A DNA stretch of 39,513 nt from Micromonospora sp. KC606 (GCF_004348675.1 NZ_SMKN01000034.1:1-39513); one strand, 5' to 3'. Positions 26,229 to 35,371 are shown, counted from the stretch's first letter. Numbers and translations are program-made. Notes: generated from the letters alone by a model not told the origin.

Positions 26229-28178
26229 ATGAGTGTTGAAGAGGGCACGGCCAACCACGGTCGGCTGCTGAGCGCGGTGCGCGGGCCGCAGGACGTGAAG
26301 CGGATGACCGCCGAGCAGCTGGACATCCTCGCCGCCGAGATCCGTGACTTCCTGATCGCCAAGGTGTCCCGCACCGGTGGGCACGTCGGCCCCAACCTGG
26401 GTGTGGTGGAGCTGACCCTGGCCATGCACCGGGTCTTCGACTCTCCCCGGGACCGGCTCCTGTTCGACACCGGCCACCAGGCGTACGTGCACAAGATCCT
26501 CACCGGCCGGCAGGAGGGCTTCGACAAGCTCCGCCAACGCGGCGGCCTCTCCGGGTACCCGAGCCAGGCCGAGAGCGAGCACGACCTGATCGAGAACTCG
26601 CACGCCTCCACCGCCCTGTCGTACGCCGACGGGCTGGCCAAGGCGTACGCCCTGCGCGGCGAGCAGCGCGCCGTGGTGGCCGTGGTCGGCGACGGCGCGT
26701 TGACCGGTGGCATGTGCTGGGAGGCGTTGAACAACATCGCCACCGCCGGCAATCCGCTGGTCATCGTGGTCAACGACAACGGCCGGTCCTACTCGCCGAC
26801 CATCGGCGGCCTCGCCGACCACCTCTCCGCGCTGCGGCTCAACCCGGGCTACGAGAAGGTCCTGGACACCGTCAAGGACGCCCTCGGCAACACCCCGTTC
26901 GTCGGCAAGCCGATGTACGAGGTGCTGCACGCGGTCAAGAAGGGCATCAAGGACGCGGTCGCGCCGCAGGCGATGTTCGAGGACCTGGGCATCAAGTACG
27001 TCGGTCCGGTCGACGGGCACGACATCGCCGCCGTGGAGTCGTCGCTGCGCGCCGCGAAGAACTTCGGCGGCCCGGTGATCGTGCACGCGGTCACCCGCAA
27101 GGGCTACGGCTACCGTCCCGCCGAGGAGGACGAGGCAGACTGCCTGCACGGCCCGGGCGCCTTCGACGTCGAGACCGGCAAGCTGCTCGCCGCCCCGTCG
27201 GTGAAGTGGACCCACGTCTTCGCCGACGAGCTGGTCAGGATCGCCGACGAGCGGCCCGACGTGGTCGGCATCACCGCCGCGATGGCCGAGCCCACCGGCA
27301 TCGCCACCCTGGCCCGCAAGCACCCCGAGCGGGTGTACGACGTGGGCATCGCCGAACAGCACGCCGCCACCTCGGCGGCCGGCCTGGCGATGGGTGGCCT
27401 GCACCCGGTCGTGGCGGTCTACGCGACCTTCCTCAACCGCGCCTTCGACCAGGTCCTGCTGGACGTGGCGATGCACCGGCTGCCGGTGACCTTCGTGCTG
27501 GACCGGGCCGGCGTCACCGGCCCGGACGGGCCGAGCCACTACGGCATCTGGGACATGTCGGTCTTCGGGGTGGTGCCCGGCCTGCGGATCGCCGCACCCC
27601 GGGACGCCGCCAGCCTACGGGAGGAACTGCGCGAGGCGGTCGCGGTCGACGACGGCCCGACCATCGTCCGCTTCCCGACCGGCACCGTCGCCGCCGACCT
27701 GCCGGCCGTGCGCCGGGTCGGCGCGGTCGACGTGCTGGCCGAGTCGGCGCGTACCGACGTGCTGCTGGTCGCGGTCGGCTCCTTTGGGCAGCTGGGCATG
27801 GAGGTCGCCGCCCGCCTCGCCGAGCAGGGCTACGGGGTCACCGTGGTCGACCCGCGCTGGGTGCGGCCGGTCCCGGCGGAGCTGGTCGAGCTGGCCGCCG
27901 CGCACCGGCTGGTGGTCACCGTCGAGGACGGCGTCCGGGTCGGCGGCGTCGGCGACGCGCTGGCCCAGGCGCTGCGGGACGCCGACGTCCGGGTTCCGCT
28001 GCGGGACCTCGGCGTGCCCGCCGACTGGCACCCGCACGGCACCCGCGCGCAGATCCTGGCCGATCTGGGCCTCACCGCACAGGACGTGGCCCGGGACGTC
28101 ACCGGCTGGATCTCCGGCCTGGACACCGCGCCCGTCGAGCCGGTCCGTCTCCCGGCCCGCGACACCAGCCGCCACTGA
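26229..28178 (+). CDS. dxs: 1-deoxy-D-xylulose-5-phosphate synthase
   Basis: 649-aa thiamine-diphosphate enzyme that condenses pyruvate and glyceraldehyde 3-phosphate to DXP, the first step of the MEP isoprenoid pathway and a source for thiamine and pyridoxal. The thiamine-diphosphate motif [16 protein letters not shown] is intact, as are the early [16 protein letters not shown] and the catalytic Glu region [16 protein letters not shown]. The third, transketolase C-like domain ends with [18 protein letters not shown]. Normal length (usually 620-650). The start is ATG 26229, apparently leaderless. It closes the conserved block and is followed by a strong terminator. Confidence 0.97.
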   Translation: MSVEEGTANHGRLLSAVRGPQDVKRMTAEQLDILAAEIRDFLIAKVSRTGGHVGPNLGVVELTLAMHRVFDSPRDRLLFDTGHQAYVHKILTGRQEGFDKLRQRGGLSGYPSQAESEHDLIENSHASTALSYADGLAKAYALRGEQRAVVAVVGDGALTGGMCWEALNNIATAGNPLVIVVNDNGRSYSPTIGGLADHLSALRLNPGYEKVLDTVKDALGNTPFVGKPMYEVLHAVKKGIKDAVAPQAMFEDLGIKYVGPVDGHDIAAVESSLRAAKNFGGPVIVHAVTRKGYGYRPAEEDEADCLHGPGAFDVETGKLLAAPSVKWTHVFADELVRIADERPDVVGITAAMAEPTGIATLARKHPERVYDVGIAEQHAATSAAGLAMGGLHPVVAVYATFLNRAFDQVLLDVAMHRLPVTFVLDRAGVTGPDGPSHYGIWDMSVFGVVPGLRIAAPRDAASLREELREAVAVDDGPTIVRFPTGTVAADLPAVRRVGAVDVLAESARTDVLLVAVGSFGQLGMEVAARLAEQGYGVTVVDPRWVRPVPAELVELAAAHRLVVTVEDGVRVGGVGDALAQALRDADVRVPLRDLGVPADWHPHGTRAQILADLGLTAQDVARDVTGWISGLDTAPVEPVRLPARDTSRH

Positions 28179-28189
28179 CCCGTACGCCC

Positions 28190-28226
28190 CGACGGGCGGT
28201 CCCGGTGCGCCGGGGGCCGCCCGTCG
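28190..28226 (+). terminator. Nested hairpin terminator after dxs
   Basis: Outer stem CGACGGGCGG / CCGCCCGTCG (10 bp) and inner stem CCCGG / CCGGG around the loop TGCG. It begins 11 nt after the stop codon. No T-tract. Confidence 0.8.
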
Positions 28227-28414
28227 CCCTGCGCCCCGGGTGGCCCCGCCGTCCAGGTTGGCTGCCGCTGTCGGAGTGCCTCGCGGTGACTACAGCACTT
28301 GAGTGCGGATATGAGTCGTACGAGTGCGCCGCCGTCCAGGATGGCGATCATCGCTCGCGGTGTCTGAGCCACTTCCGTACTCAAGTCCGTAAGGCACGGG
28401 AGACTGCGATGGGG
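28227..28414. other. Intergenic stretch with imperfect direct repeats
   Basis: CGCCGTCCAGGTTGGC near 28247 recurs with one mismatch (CGCCGTCCAGGATGGC) near 28331, and CTCGCGGTG occurs near 28280 and 28354. GCACT and AGTGC flank a 2-nt centre near 28295. Base composition is less GC-rich than the neighbours. No gene with a ribosome-binding site was found here. Confidence 0.45.
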
Positions 28415-29608
28415 TCAGCGGCCGTCGACGGAGCGGTAGTGGGTCTTCTCGGCGGTGGCCAGGCTGAACGTCTGCTTCGCGGTGGGCATCGGCACGACCA
28501 CCAGGCCGGGGCGATCCACCAGGCGGGGTGTCCCGGGCGGCACAGACAGGGAGGAATCCCGGCTGCCCCGCCAGGTGAGCACCACCAGCGGCTGTCCCGG
28601 CACCGGCAGCGGATACGCCTGCAACGGGTGGGACCGGTCGGCGGGGGAGACCACCGGGGCGCCGTTCCCCGCCGGGCGGTAGATCACCGCCGTCATCGTG
28701 CCGACATCGGTCTCCCAGGTCAGCTGCTCAAGGTCACCCGGGTCGTCGCCGCCGCCGAGCGCCATCTCGCCGATGCCTCGGACGGCCAGCTTCTCCATCG
28801 GCCACGACTCGGGCACCGACGCCGGGGCGTCCCGGTCGCCGATGCGGCGGGGAATGCTCCCGAACGGGCCCCGCTCGCCGGCGAGGACGCAGGTGTCCAA
28901 CCCGTCCAGTGCGCGCCGGCCCGAACCGGTCTCGTCGCGGACCAGCGGGTGACGCGGGTCGGTGGTCGCGGTACCCAGGTCGAGCAGCCGGTCGGCGGAC
29001 CGGCCGCGCGGCAGCGACTCGGTGGGCCGCAACGTCGCGGTCACCGGCACGGCCGCGCACTCGGGCACGGCGACCCGACCGGTCAGGCCGTCGGTGAACC
29101 GCAGGGCCCTGCCGTCCGGGCCGAGCAGCCGCTGCACCCGGTTGGAGACGAGGTAACGGCGGCCGTCGGCCAACCGCACCGGCAGGACGTCGGCGTAGGC
29201 GAGGTAGCCGCGATCGGTGTACTCGGTGGCCCGGTCGACGGCGTACCGGCCGCCGGATCCGGTGAGCTGGAGCAGCCAGGACGCCGCCTCGCCGGGCACA
29301 TCGGCGGCGACCAGCGCCAGCGGTGTCCCGCCGACCTCGCCGGACCAGAGGATGCCGGACGAGGGCAGGTGGGCCCGGTCGTCAATCGGGGACCGCCAGG
29401 CGCGGACCGCCTCGGTCACCGCGGCGGTGGCGGCGGCGTCACGGGCGAGTGAGCCGCGCGGCGGCCAGACCGGCAGTGTGCCGTCCAGACTGTCGTAGCC
29501 GATCGACAGTTGGCGGGCCTGGCGCTCGGCGACCGGACCGCACCCGGCCAGCGCCAGCACCAGGGCCAGCAGTGCGGAGACCGACATGTGGTGGCGGCGG
29601 ACTGACAC
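28415..29608 (-). CDS. Hypothetical secreted lipoprotein
   Basis: 397-aa protein; family not recognised. A positively charged head (VSVRRHHM) and a hydrophobic core (SVSALLALVLALAG) end in the lipobox LAGC, so it should be exported and lipid-anchored. The mature part has no obvious catalytic motif: LPSSGILWSGEVGGTPLALV, ARRYLVSN-type beta-strand patterns, and PLVVLTWRGSRDSSLSV near the end suggest a mostly beta structure. GTG 29608 is used because it supplies the basic n-region; ATG 29587 would remove it. No clear ribosome-binding site. Divergent from the membrane protein at 29837 and separated by about 230 nt, so the two may share regulation. Confidence 0.7.
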   Translation of the reverse strand: MSVRRHHMSVSALLALVLALAGCGPVAERQARQLSIGYDSLDGTLPVWPPRGSLARDAAATAAVTEAVRAWRSPIDDRAHLPSSGILWSGEVGGTPLALVAADVPGEAASWLLQLTGSGGRYAVDRATEYTDRGYLAYADVLPVRLADGRRYLVSNRVQRLLGPDGRALRFTDGLTGRVAVPECAAVPVTATLRPTESLPRGRSADRLLDLGTATTDPRHPLVRDETGSGRRALDGLDTCVLAGERGPFGSIPRRIGDRDAPASVPESWPMEKLAVRGIGEMALGGGDDPGDLEQLTWETDVGTMTAVIYRPAGNGAPVVSPADRSHPLQAYPLPVPGQPLVVLTWRGSRDSSLSVPPGTPRLVDRPGLVVVPMPTAKQTFSLATAEKTHYRSVDGR

Positions 29609-29821
29609 CACGTTCGGTCCCGCGGCCCGCAAAGCCACCTGTACGCCCCCGATCGCCTCGCCGTCGTTGTCGGAAGCCACATGGTACGCAACGGCCGCGG
29701 CGATGGCTGAATCGGCTGATCCGGCCCGGCGCGGAACTCGCCCGCCCGGCGCTGCTCCGGGCGCGTGCCGGACGGCCACAAGGGACACCAGCGTGGATTT
29801 CGGCTGATTTATCGGCTCCGG

Positions 29822-29827
29822 TAGACT
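29822..29827 (+). promoter_or_regulatory. -10 element of a probable leaderless membrane-protein transcript
   Basis: TAGACT ends 9 nt before GTG 29837, with no ribosome-binding site; TTCGGC at 29799-29804 is a poor -35 at 17 nt. Confidence 0.45.
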
Positions 29828-29836
29828 CCGCCGACT

Positions 29837-31930
29837 GTGACGTCTGTCGAGCCCCGTGCCGCCTCCGCACCGGACCCCGACGGCTCCACCGGCTTCGGCC
29901 GTGGCGCCACGGCCACCGCGACCGCGCCTCCACCGGCGGCGCCCGAACTCGACACCGCCCCCGCCGACGGCGGGACCACCCACGAGCGTAGCGGGACCAC
30001 CCAGGATCGCACCGTCGGCGGTTCCCCGGTCGCCCAGGCGGTCGGTACCGTCGTCGCCCCGGGGACCGTCGCCCCGGAGACCGATGCGCCTGCCCGTGGC
30101 TCGCGGGCGGTGGGCGTACCCGGGAAGCGGCCGGGCCCGGCGGCGGGCGACGGCGCGACCGCGGCCAAGCCGGCCCGGCGCTGGCGCTGGACGGCCCGAC
30201 GCAAGGACCTCGCCGTCTACGGCACCTTCCTGCTCGTCGCGCTCTGGGTGACCAGCCAGATCTGGGTCGACCCGGCCGGCCGGGTCGCGGCCCTATACAG
30301 CAGCGACCCGGCGCAGGTGCAGTTCTTCATGGCCCACTCGGTGCGGGTGGTGCTGCACGGCGAGTTTCCGTTCTTCACCGACCAGTTCAACTATCCCGAC
30401 GGCGTCAATCTGATGGCCAACACGGCCGTGCTGGCGCTGGGCATCCCGATGGTGCCGATCACCCTGCTCTTCGGACCGGCCGTGTCGTTCGTGGTGCTGG
30501 TCACCGTCGCGCTCGCCGGCACCGCGTCGGCCTGGTACCACGTCTTCTCACGGCACCTCGTCCGCCGCCGGCTGGCCGCCGCCGTGGGCGGCTGGTTCTG
30601 CGGTTTCTCACCGGCGATGCTGTCACACGCCAACTGGCACCCGAACATCATCTCCCAGTGGCTGCTGCCGTTCATCGTCTGGCGGGTGATGGTGCTGACC
30701 CGCTCGACCCGCCCGGTACGCGACGGTGCCCTGCTCGCCCTGCTGGTCACCGTGCAGGCGTTCATCAACGAGGAGATCCTGCTCTTCACCGCGCTCGCCT
30801 GCGGCGTCTTCCTCATCGCGATGGTGGCGCAGCGCCCGGCGCTGTGGTCGACGGCGTGGCGTCCGCTGGCCAAGGGGCTGCCGGTCTGCACCGTGGTGGC
30901 GGGTTCCCTGCTGGCGTACCCGCTCTACATCCAGTTCGCCGGGCCGATGGCGTACCACGGGCTCAGCGACGCGGTCCGCGACTACGGCAACGACATCGCC
31001 GCCTTCTTCGCGCCCGGCTCGCCGACCTTCGGCGGCCACGAGCGGGCCAACGTCAACCTGGCCCCGAACTACTCCGAGGAGAACGCCTTCTTCGGCTGGA
31101 GCCTGTCGCTGATCGCCGTGGGCATCGTGGTCTGGCTGCGCCGCGAGGTGCTGGTCCGGGCGCTCGCCGTCACCGGGTTCTTCTTCGCCGTGCTCTCCCT
31201 CGGCGAGCGGGTGTCCTGGTGGGACCGGGAACTCGTCACCGGCCCGTGGGAGCTGCTGGTCCGGTTGCCGCTGCTCGACGCGGTGGTGCCGACCCGGTTC
31301 GCGCTGATCACCAGCGTGGTGATCGGGATGTTGCTGGCGCTGGCCGTGCAGCGGGCCTGGACGCTGCGCGGCCCCGAGTGGCGGCACGCGAGGACCGTCA
31401 CGGTGGCCGCGCTGGTCCTGGCGTTGCTGCCGATCGTGCCGATGCCGCTGAAGGTGACCTCCCGTCCGCCGGTACCGGATTTCATCACCTCCGGCCGTTG
31501 GCGGGAGTACGTCGCAGCCGACCAGACCCTGGTGCCGGTGCCCGTGCCGAGCATGGGCAACACCCACGGCATGCGCTGGGCCGCGTCCACCAACCTCGAC
31601 TTCAAGATCCCCGGGGGCTATTTCCTCGCCCCCCGCAACGGCAACACCGGCGACCCGGGGCGCTTCGGCGGCCGGCCCAGCGGCATCGGCGAGCTGCTCA
31701 ACGAGGTGTCCACCACCGGCCGTGCCCCCAAGCTCAACGACCGGCAGCGCCGGCGCAGCCTGGACGAGCTGCGCCACTGGAACGCCGCCGTGCTGGTCCT
31801 GCCGGTGGGTCAGCACCACGTCGAGCCGCTGCGGCGCACCGTCGAGCAGCTCGTCGGCCCCGCCCGCCGGGAGCTGGACGTCTGGGTGTGGGACGTGCGC
31901 CCCCTGTCGGCCCGTACCCCGGCCGTCTGA
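29837..31930 (+). CDS. Polytopic membrane protein, GT-C glycosyltransferase-like (paralogue A)
   Basis: 697 aa. A disordered Pro/Ala/Thr-rich head of ~115 residues precedes about 11 transmembrane segments (from VYGTFLLVALWVTSQIWV to ALVLALLPIVPMPL) and a soluble C-terminal domain (~150 residues) ending DVWVWDVRPL. The first external loop holds FPFFTDQFNYPDGVNLMAN, and the pattern of many membrane helices plus a large outer domain recalls GT-C enzymes that use lipid-linked sugars; no catalytic acid was identified with certainty. It is clearly homologous to the convergent gene at 32071 (PDGVN.MANT, LTLLFGP, FSRHLV, CGFSP, HANWHPN). Function unknown. Start GTG 29837 appears leaderless. The stop lies in the first unit of a tandem repeat. 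Confidence 0.8.
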   Translation: MTSVEPRAASAPDPDGSTGFGRGATATATAPPPAAPELDTAPADGGTTHERSGTTQDRTVGGSPVAQAVGTVVAPGTVAPETDAPARGSRAVGVPGKRPGPAAGDGATAAKPARRWRWTARRKDLAVYGTFLLVALWVTSQIWVDPAGRVAALYSSDPAQVQFFMAHSVRVVLHGEFPFFTDQFNYPDGVNLMANTAVLALGIPMVPITLLFGPAVSFVVLVTVALAGTASAWYHVFSRHLVRRRLAAAVGGWFCGFSPAMLSHANWHPNIISQWLLPFIVWRVMVLTRSTRPVRDGALLALLVTVQAFINEEILLFTALACGVFLIAMVAQRPALWSTAWRPLAKGLPVCTVVAGSLLAYPLYIQFAGPMAYHGLSDAVRDYGNDIAAFFAPGSPTFGGHERANVNLAPNYSEENAFFGWSLSLIAVGIVVWLRREVLVRALAVTGFFFAVLSLGERVSWWDRELVTGPWELLVRLPLLDAVVPTRFALITSVVIGMLLALAVQRAWTLRGPEWRHARTVTVAALVLALLPIVPMPLKVTSRPPVPDFITSGRWREYVAADQTLVPVPVPSMGNTHGMRWAASTNLDFKIPGGYFLAPRNGNTGDPGRFGGRPSGIGELLNEVSTTGRAPKLNDRQRRRSLDELRHWNAAVLVLPVGQHHVEPLRRTVEQLVGPARRELDVWVWDVRPLSARTPAV

Positions 31931-32056
31931 CCGGCCCGGCCGTCTGACCGGCCCGGCCGTCTGACCGGCCCGGCCGTCTGACCGGCCCGGCCGTCTGACC
32001 GGCCCGGCCGTCTGACCGGCCCGGCCGTCTGACCGGCCCGGCCATCTGGCCGGCCT
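31921..32056. repeat. 17-bp tandem repeat array (7 perfect + 1 degenerate copy) between convergent paralogues
   Basis: Unit GGCCGTCTGACCGGCCC. Perfect copies start at 31921, 31938, 31955, 31972, 31989, 32006 and 32023; the copy at 32040 has three changes. Each unit contains GGCCG and CGGCC around TCTGAC, so each can fold as a small hairpin. The TGA of the 29837 gene (31928-31930) lies in unit 1. Because 17 is not a multiple of 3, each added unit changes the frame beyond the stop, not the protein. Confidence 0.95.
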
Positions 32057-32070
32057 CGGCCTCAAGCCAG

Positions 32071-33957
32071 TCAGCCGACCAGTGGGCGGACGTCCCAGAG
32101 CCACACGTCGTCGACCCGCCGCGCCGGGCCCAGCAGACCGGTCATCAACTCCCGCAGCACCGCCTCGCGCGGGTGGTCGCCGAGCACCACAACCGACGCC
32201 TTCCAGAACCTCAGGTCCTCGACCACCTGGCGGCGGTTCTCGGCGGTCAGCCCGGGCACCCGCCCGGCATCCATCGTGGTGTAGATGAGCGTGCTGGTCG
32301 GCCGGTTCGGCGCGCCGAAGACCCCCTCGCCCTTCTCGTTCGGCCCGATGAAGTAGCCGCCCGGCACGGGGAACTCGTGGCCGGTCAGCGCACTCCAGCG
32401 CAGCGTGGACAGGCCGTGCACGTTGCTCGGGATGGGCACCGGCACCAGGGTGCGTCCCGCCGGCACGTACGGCCGCCAACCGCCGGCTGTGATGAAGCGC
32501 GGCGGCGGGTCCACGTGCTGCGCCGGCAGCGGGCGCGGGAACAGCGGCAGCACGGCGAGGGCGACGGCCGCGTACCCGACCGGCCGGACCCAGCGGCGGC
32601 GCGTCGACCCGGCGGCGGGCGGGGCACCGGCGGCGTCGGTGTCGTCGGCGGCCGGGCGGGGGGCCGGCGTCGTCCGGCCGCCGTACCCGGCTGCCGCGTT
32701 CCAGGCCAGCGCCAGCAGCACACCGACCGCCGCGGTCGTCACCAGCGCGAGCCGGGTCGGCATCATCATCTCGACCAGCGGCACGTCGTCCGGGATGTAC
32801 GCCCACGGGCCGTCGACGGTGGTCTCCACCCCGTCGAAGCGCACCTTCGGGCCGATCGCGGCGACGGTGAAGAGCACCACCAACACGCCGCAGATCCGGG
32901 CGGCCAGCGAACGCCGCCAGAGCAGTGCCAGGGCGGCCAGCGCGACCAGCACCAGCGGCCAACCGAACCAGGTGTTCTGCTCGGTCAGGCCGATGGTCTT
33001 CTCCACCGCCTCGTCGCCGGCCACGGTGTCCCGGGCGAAGGTGACGAAGGCCACCAGGTCCTCGCCCCAGTTGTGGAACACACCGCCCTGCAGGCCCCGG
33101 TAGGACTGCGGGCCGTTGAACTGGAACCAGATGGGGTACGCGGTCAGCAGCAGGGCCAGCCCGCCGCCCAGGCCGAGCGCGGCCAGGAAGCCACCGGCCC
33201 GCTTCCGCGTGGCGCGCGGTCGCTGCACCGCGTACGCCACCACGATCACCAGGCAGGCCAGCGCGGCGAGCAGCAGCATCTCCTCGTTGATGAAGATCTG
33301 GTACGCCACCAGCAGGCCCAACACGATCCCGTCGCGCCGCCACCGGCCGTCCTGCCCGAGGCGCAGCACCCGGGCCACGATCAGCGGCAGCAGGAAGTTG
33401 GAGACGAAGTTCGGCTGCCCGTTGGCGTGGTGCACGATGCCCGGGGCGAAGCCGAGGAAGGCCCCCCCGACGAACGCGCCGGCCCGGGATCGCACCAGGT
33501 GCCGGGAGAGCACCCAGTACGAGGTGGCCGCGGTCGCGGCCAACGCCCCGCCCAGGTAGAGCGCGTAGGTCACCTGCGGTCCGAACAGGAGGGTGACCGG
33601 CGCCAGCGGGATGGTCATGCCCAGCAGCGAGGTGTTGGCCATCATGTTCACCCCGTCCGGGGCGTTCTGCCGCGCGGTGAACAGCGGGTTCTCCAGGTGC
33701 CGCACCGAGTACGCGCCGTGCGAGAAGAGCCACTCGAACCAACTGTGGTCGGTCGGCAGGTGCGAGGAGACCCGGTGCTGCACGTCCACCCAGTAGTTCA
33801 GGCACACGAAAACGCCCAGCAGCACATAGGCTCCGATGGCCAGGACGTCGGCGCGTCGCGGCCGCCACCGGGGCCGTCGCGCCGGGTCGGTCGCGGACGC
33901 CACCGCCTGCGGTGCGGACGTCGGGTTCAGCGAGGGATCTACCACCGGCACAGCCAC
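32071..33957 (-). CDS. Polytopic membrane protein, GT-C glycosyltransferase-like (paralogue B)
   Basis: 628 aa, homologous over most of its length to the convergent gene at 29837. A ~35-residue head leads into about 11 membrane segments (first: VLAIGAYVLLGVFVCLNYWV) and an external C-terminal domain ending DVWLWDVRPLVG, almost the same as DVWVWDVRPL in the partner. Conserved blocks are APDGVNMMANTSLLG, PVTLLFGPQVTYAL, LSRHLVRSRAGAFVGGAF and HHANGQPNFVSNFLLPLI. Typical of large membrane glycosyltransferase-like proteins in actinobacteria, but no donor, acceptor or active site can be named. GTG 33957 has no ribosome-binding site; TACGAT lies 8 nt upstream, so a leaderless transcript is likely. 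Confidence 0.8.
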   Translation of the reverse strand: MAVPVVDPSLNPTSAPQAVASATDPARRPRWRPRRADVLAIGAYVLLGVFVCLNYWVDVQHRVSSHLPTDHSWFEWLFSHGAYSVRHLENPLFTARQNAPDGVNMMANTSLLGMTIPLAPVTLLFGPQVTYALYLGGALAATAATSYWVLSRHLVRSRAGAFVGGAFLGFAPGIVHHANGQPNFVSNFLLPLIVARVLRLGQDGRWRRDGIVLGLLVAYQIFINEEMLLLAALACLVIVVAYAVQRPRATRKRAGGFLAALGLGGGLALLLTAYPIWFQFNGPQSYRGLQGGVFHNWGEDLVAFVTFARDTVAGDEAVEKTIGLTEQNTWFGWPLVLVALAALALLWRRSLAARICGVLVVLFTVAAIGPKVRFDGVETTVDGPWAYIPDDVPLVEMMMPTRLALVTTAAVGVLLALAWNAAAGYGGRTTPAPRPAADDTDAAGAPPAAGSTRRRWVRPVGYAAVALAVLPLFPRPLPAQHVDPPPRFITAGGWRPYVPAGRTLVPVPIPSNVHGLSTLRWSALTGHEFPVPGGYFIGPNEKGEGVFGAPNRPTSTLIYTTMDAGRVPGLTAENRRQVVEDLRFWKASVVVLGDHPREAVLRELMTGLLGPARRVDDVWLWDVRPLVG

Positions 33958-33965
33958 GACGGGCC

Positions 33966-33971
33966 ATCGTA
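33966..33971 (-). promoter_or_regulatory. -10 element of probable leaderless transcript (paralogue B)
   Basis: On the minus strand TACGAT (five of six matches to TATAAT allowing one change) ends 8 nt before GTG 33957. Confidence 0.45.
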
Positions 33972-34037
33972 CAGGCGGCGACTGGTCCTCATTCCGGCCC
34001 GTGGCCGGGCACGGAGGTCGACAGCAGGAGGACGGGC

Positions 34038-34618
34038 GTGACCCTCATCGACCTGGGCGAGGTCGGCCACGGCCGCGACGTCCCGCCGGCCGCGTCGCGC
34101 CCGCCCCGCCGCCGTGGTCGCGGTCGGTGCGCTGGCGGTTGCCGTTCGACCCGGACGGCGTCACCGATGCCGGTCGGTGCGCGGACGTCGTCTGCCTCGT
34201 CCGGGCCGACGGCACCCTGGTCGTCGACCCGGCCACCGGACGGCAGCAGCGGCTCGCCGGAGAGTGGTCACCGGTGGTGACGGTGGGGCGGCGGTGGCTG
34301 GCGGTCCGCGGGCACCGCGAACGGGAGACGTACGCCCTGCTGGATCGGGCCGACGGGCGGGTCGTGGCCGAACTGGGCCCGTGGCGGCTGATCACCGACG
34401 ACGTGCCCGACGGGCCGGGTGCCGGGCGTCCGCTGCTGGTGAGCCGGGAGCTGGCCGGTGGCCGGCAGCTCCTCGGCGAGTTGGACCCGGCGACCGGCGA
34501 GGTGCGGATCCGCGACGTGTTTGCCGGTGGCTGGCGGGACTGCTCCCACCAGGCCGGGCGGACCCTGGTCTGCTGGCGGCCCACCGGCCAGTTCGGGGTG
34601 TGGCGGCTGCCGTCCTGA
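34038..34618 (+). pseudogene. Frame-disrupted gene, membrane-anchored beta-propeller-like remnant
   Basis: A GTG at 34038 with a strong AGGAGGA 6 nt upstream opens a frame (VTLIDLGEVGHGRDVPPAAS) that I recall as the typical start of Micromonospora membrane-anchored PQQ-propeller-like proteins. Around 34100-34135 the coding signal changes frame: a short hydrophobic stretch (VVAVGALAVAV) lies in a second frame, and from about 34127 a third frame reads RWRLPFDPDGVTDAGRCADV to a stop at 34618 with good protein-like sequence (VVCLVRADGTLVVDPATG, VTVGRRWLAVRG). A deletion that removed most of the membrane anchor would explain this. Alternatively a short intact gene starts at GTG 34127. The body is also shorter than a complete propeller. 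Confidence 0.55.
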
Positions 34619-34702
34619 CCGCCGGCCGGCCCGGCGGGTGGGGCGTGACCGGCGTTTGGCGCGCGGCACTAGGTTGTCGGGCAGGTCGGCGAGGAGGTCG
34701 GG

Positions 34703-35371
34703 ATGCGGGTGCTGGTGGTCGAGGACGAGCGGAACCTCGCCGACGCGATCGCGCGCGGGCTGCGCAAACGCGGGATGGCGGTCGATGTGGCGTACGACGG
34801 CGACGCCGGTCACGAGGCGGCCTTCGTCACCCGCTACGACGTGGTGGTGCTGGACCGGGACCTGCCCGGGATGCACGGCGACCAGATCTGCGCCGAGCTG
34901 GCCGCCTCCGGGACGCTGACCCGGGTGCTGATGCTGACCGCCAGCGACAGCGTCGCCGACCGGGTCGAGGGGCTGGGGCTGGGCGCCGACGACTACCTGC
35001 CCAAACCGTTCGCCTTCGACGAGCTGGTGGCCCGGGTGCAGGCGCTCGGGCGGCGGGCCACCCCCGCCCTGCCCCCGGTGCTGGCGGTCGCCGACGTGGT
35101 GATCGACCCGGCCCGGCGAGTGGTCACCCGGGGCGGCGTGCCGGTCGACCTGACCAACAAGGAGTTCGGTGTGCTGGCCGAGCTGGTCAAGGCGCGCGGC
35201 GCGGTGGTCTCCAGCGAGGAACTGCTGGAGCGGGTCTGGGACGCCAACACCGACCCGTTCACCACGATCGTCCGGGTGACCGTGATGACCCTGCGCAAGA
35301 AGCTCGGCGACCCGCCGTTGATCGAGACGGTGGTCGGCGCCGGCTACCGCACCGCCGGGGAGGTCAGGTGA
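34703..35371 (+). CDS. OmpR-family response regulator
   Basis: 222-aa DNA-binding regulator. The receiver domain has the acidic pocket (VEDER, residues 6-10), phospho-acceptor Asp51 in VLDRDLPG and the conserved Lys in DDYLPKPF. The C-terminal winged helix is complete, from VVIDPARRVVTRGG to IETVVGAGYRT. GAGGAGG lies 5-6 nt before ATG 34703. The sensor kinase follows 55 nt downstream. A TAGGTT about 27 nt before the start may be a -10 element. The genes controlled cannot be read from the sequence; nearby targets could include the broken 34038 gene or the regulator itself. Confidence 0.95.
   Translation: MRVLVVEDERNLADAIARGLRKRGMAVDVAYDGDAGHEAAFVTRYDVVVLDRDLPGMHGDQICAELAASGTLTRVLMLTASDSVADRVEGLGLGADDYLPKPFAFDELVARVQALGRRATPALPPVLAVADVVIDPARRVVTRGGVPVDLTNKEFGVLAELVKARGAVVSSEELLERVWDANTDPFTTIVRVTVMTLRKKLGDPPLIETVVGAGYRTAGEVR

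Noticed and set aside
28286..28414. Small frame starting GTG 28286 (VTTALECGYESYE...)
   Set aside because: Reads like protein for about 40 codons but has no ribosome-binding site, no independent stop and overlaps imperfect direct repeats.
26714..29452. A 900-codon plus-strand open frame running through dxs and the lipoprotein gene
   Set aside because: It is an out-of-frame shadow of dxs and then antisense to the lipoprotein gene; composition is Arg/Gly/Pro-rich with no motifs.
31921..32056. Repeat array considered as CRISPR
   Set aside because: Units are contiguous 17-mers with no spacers and there are no cas genes; it is a simple tandem repeat.
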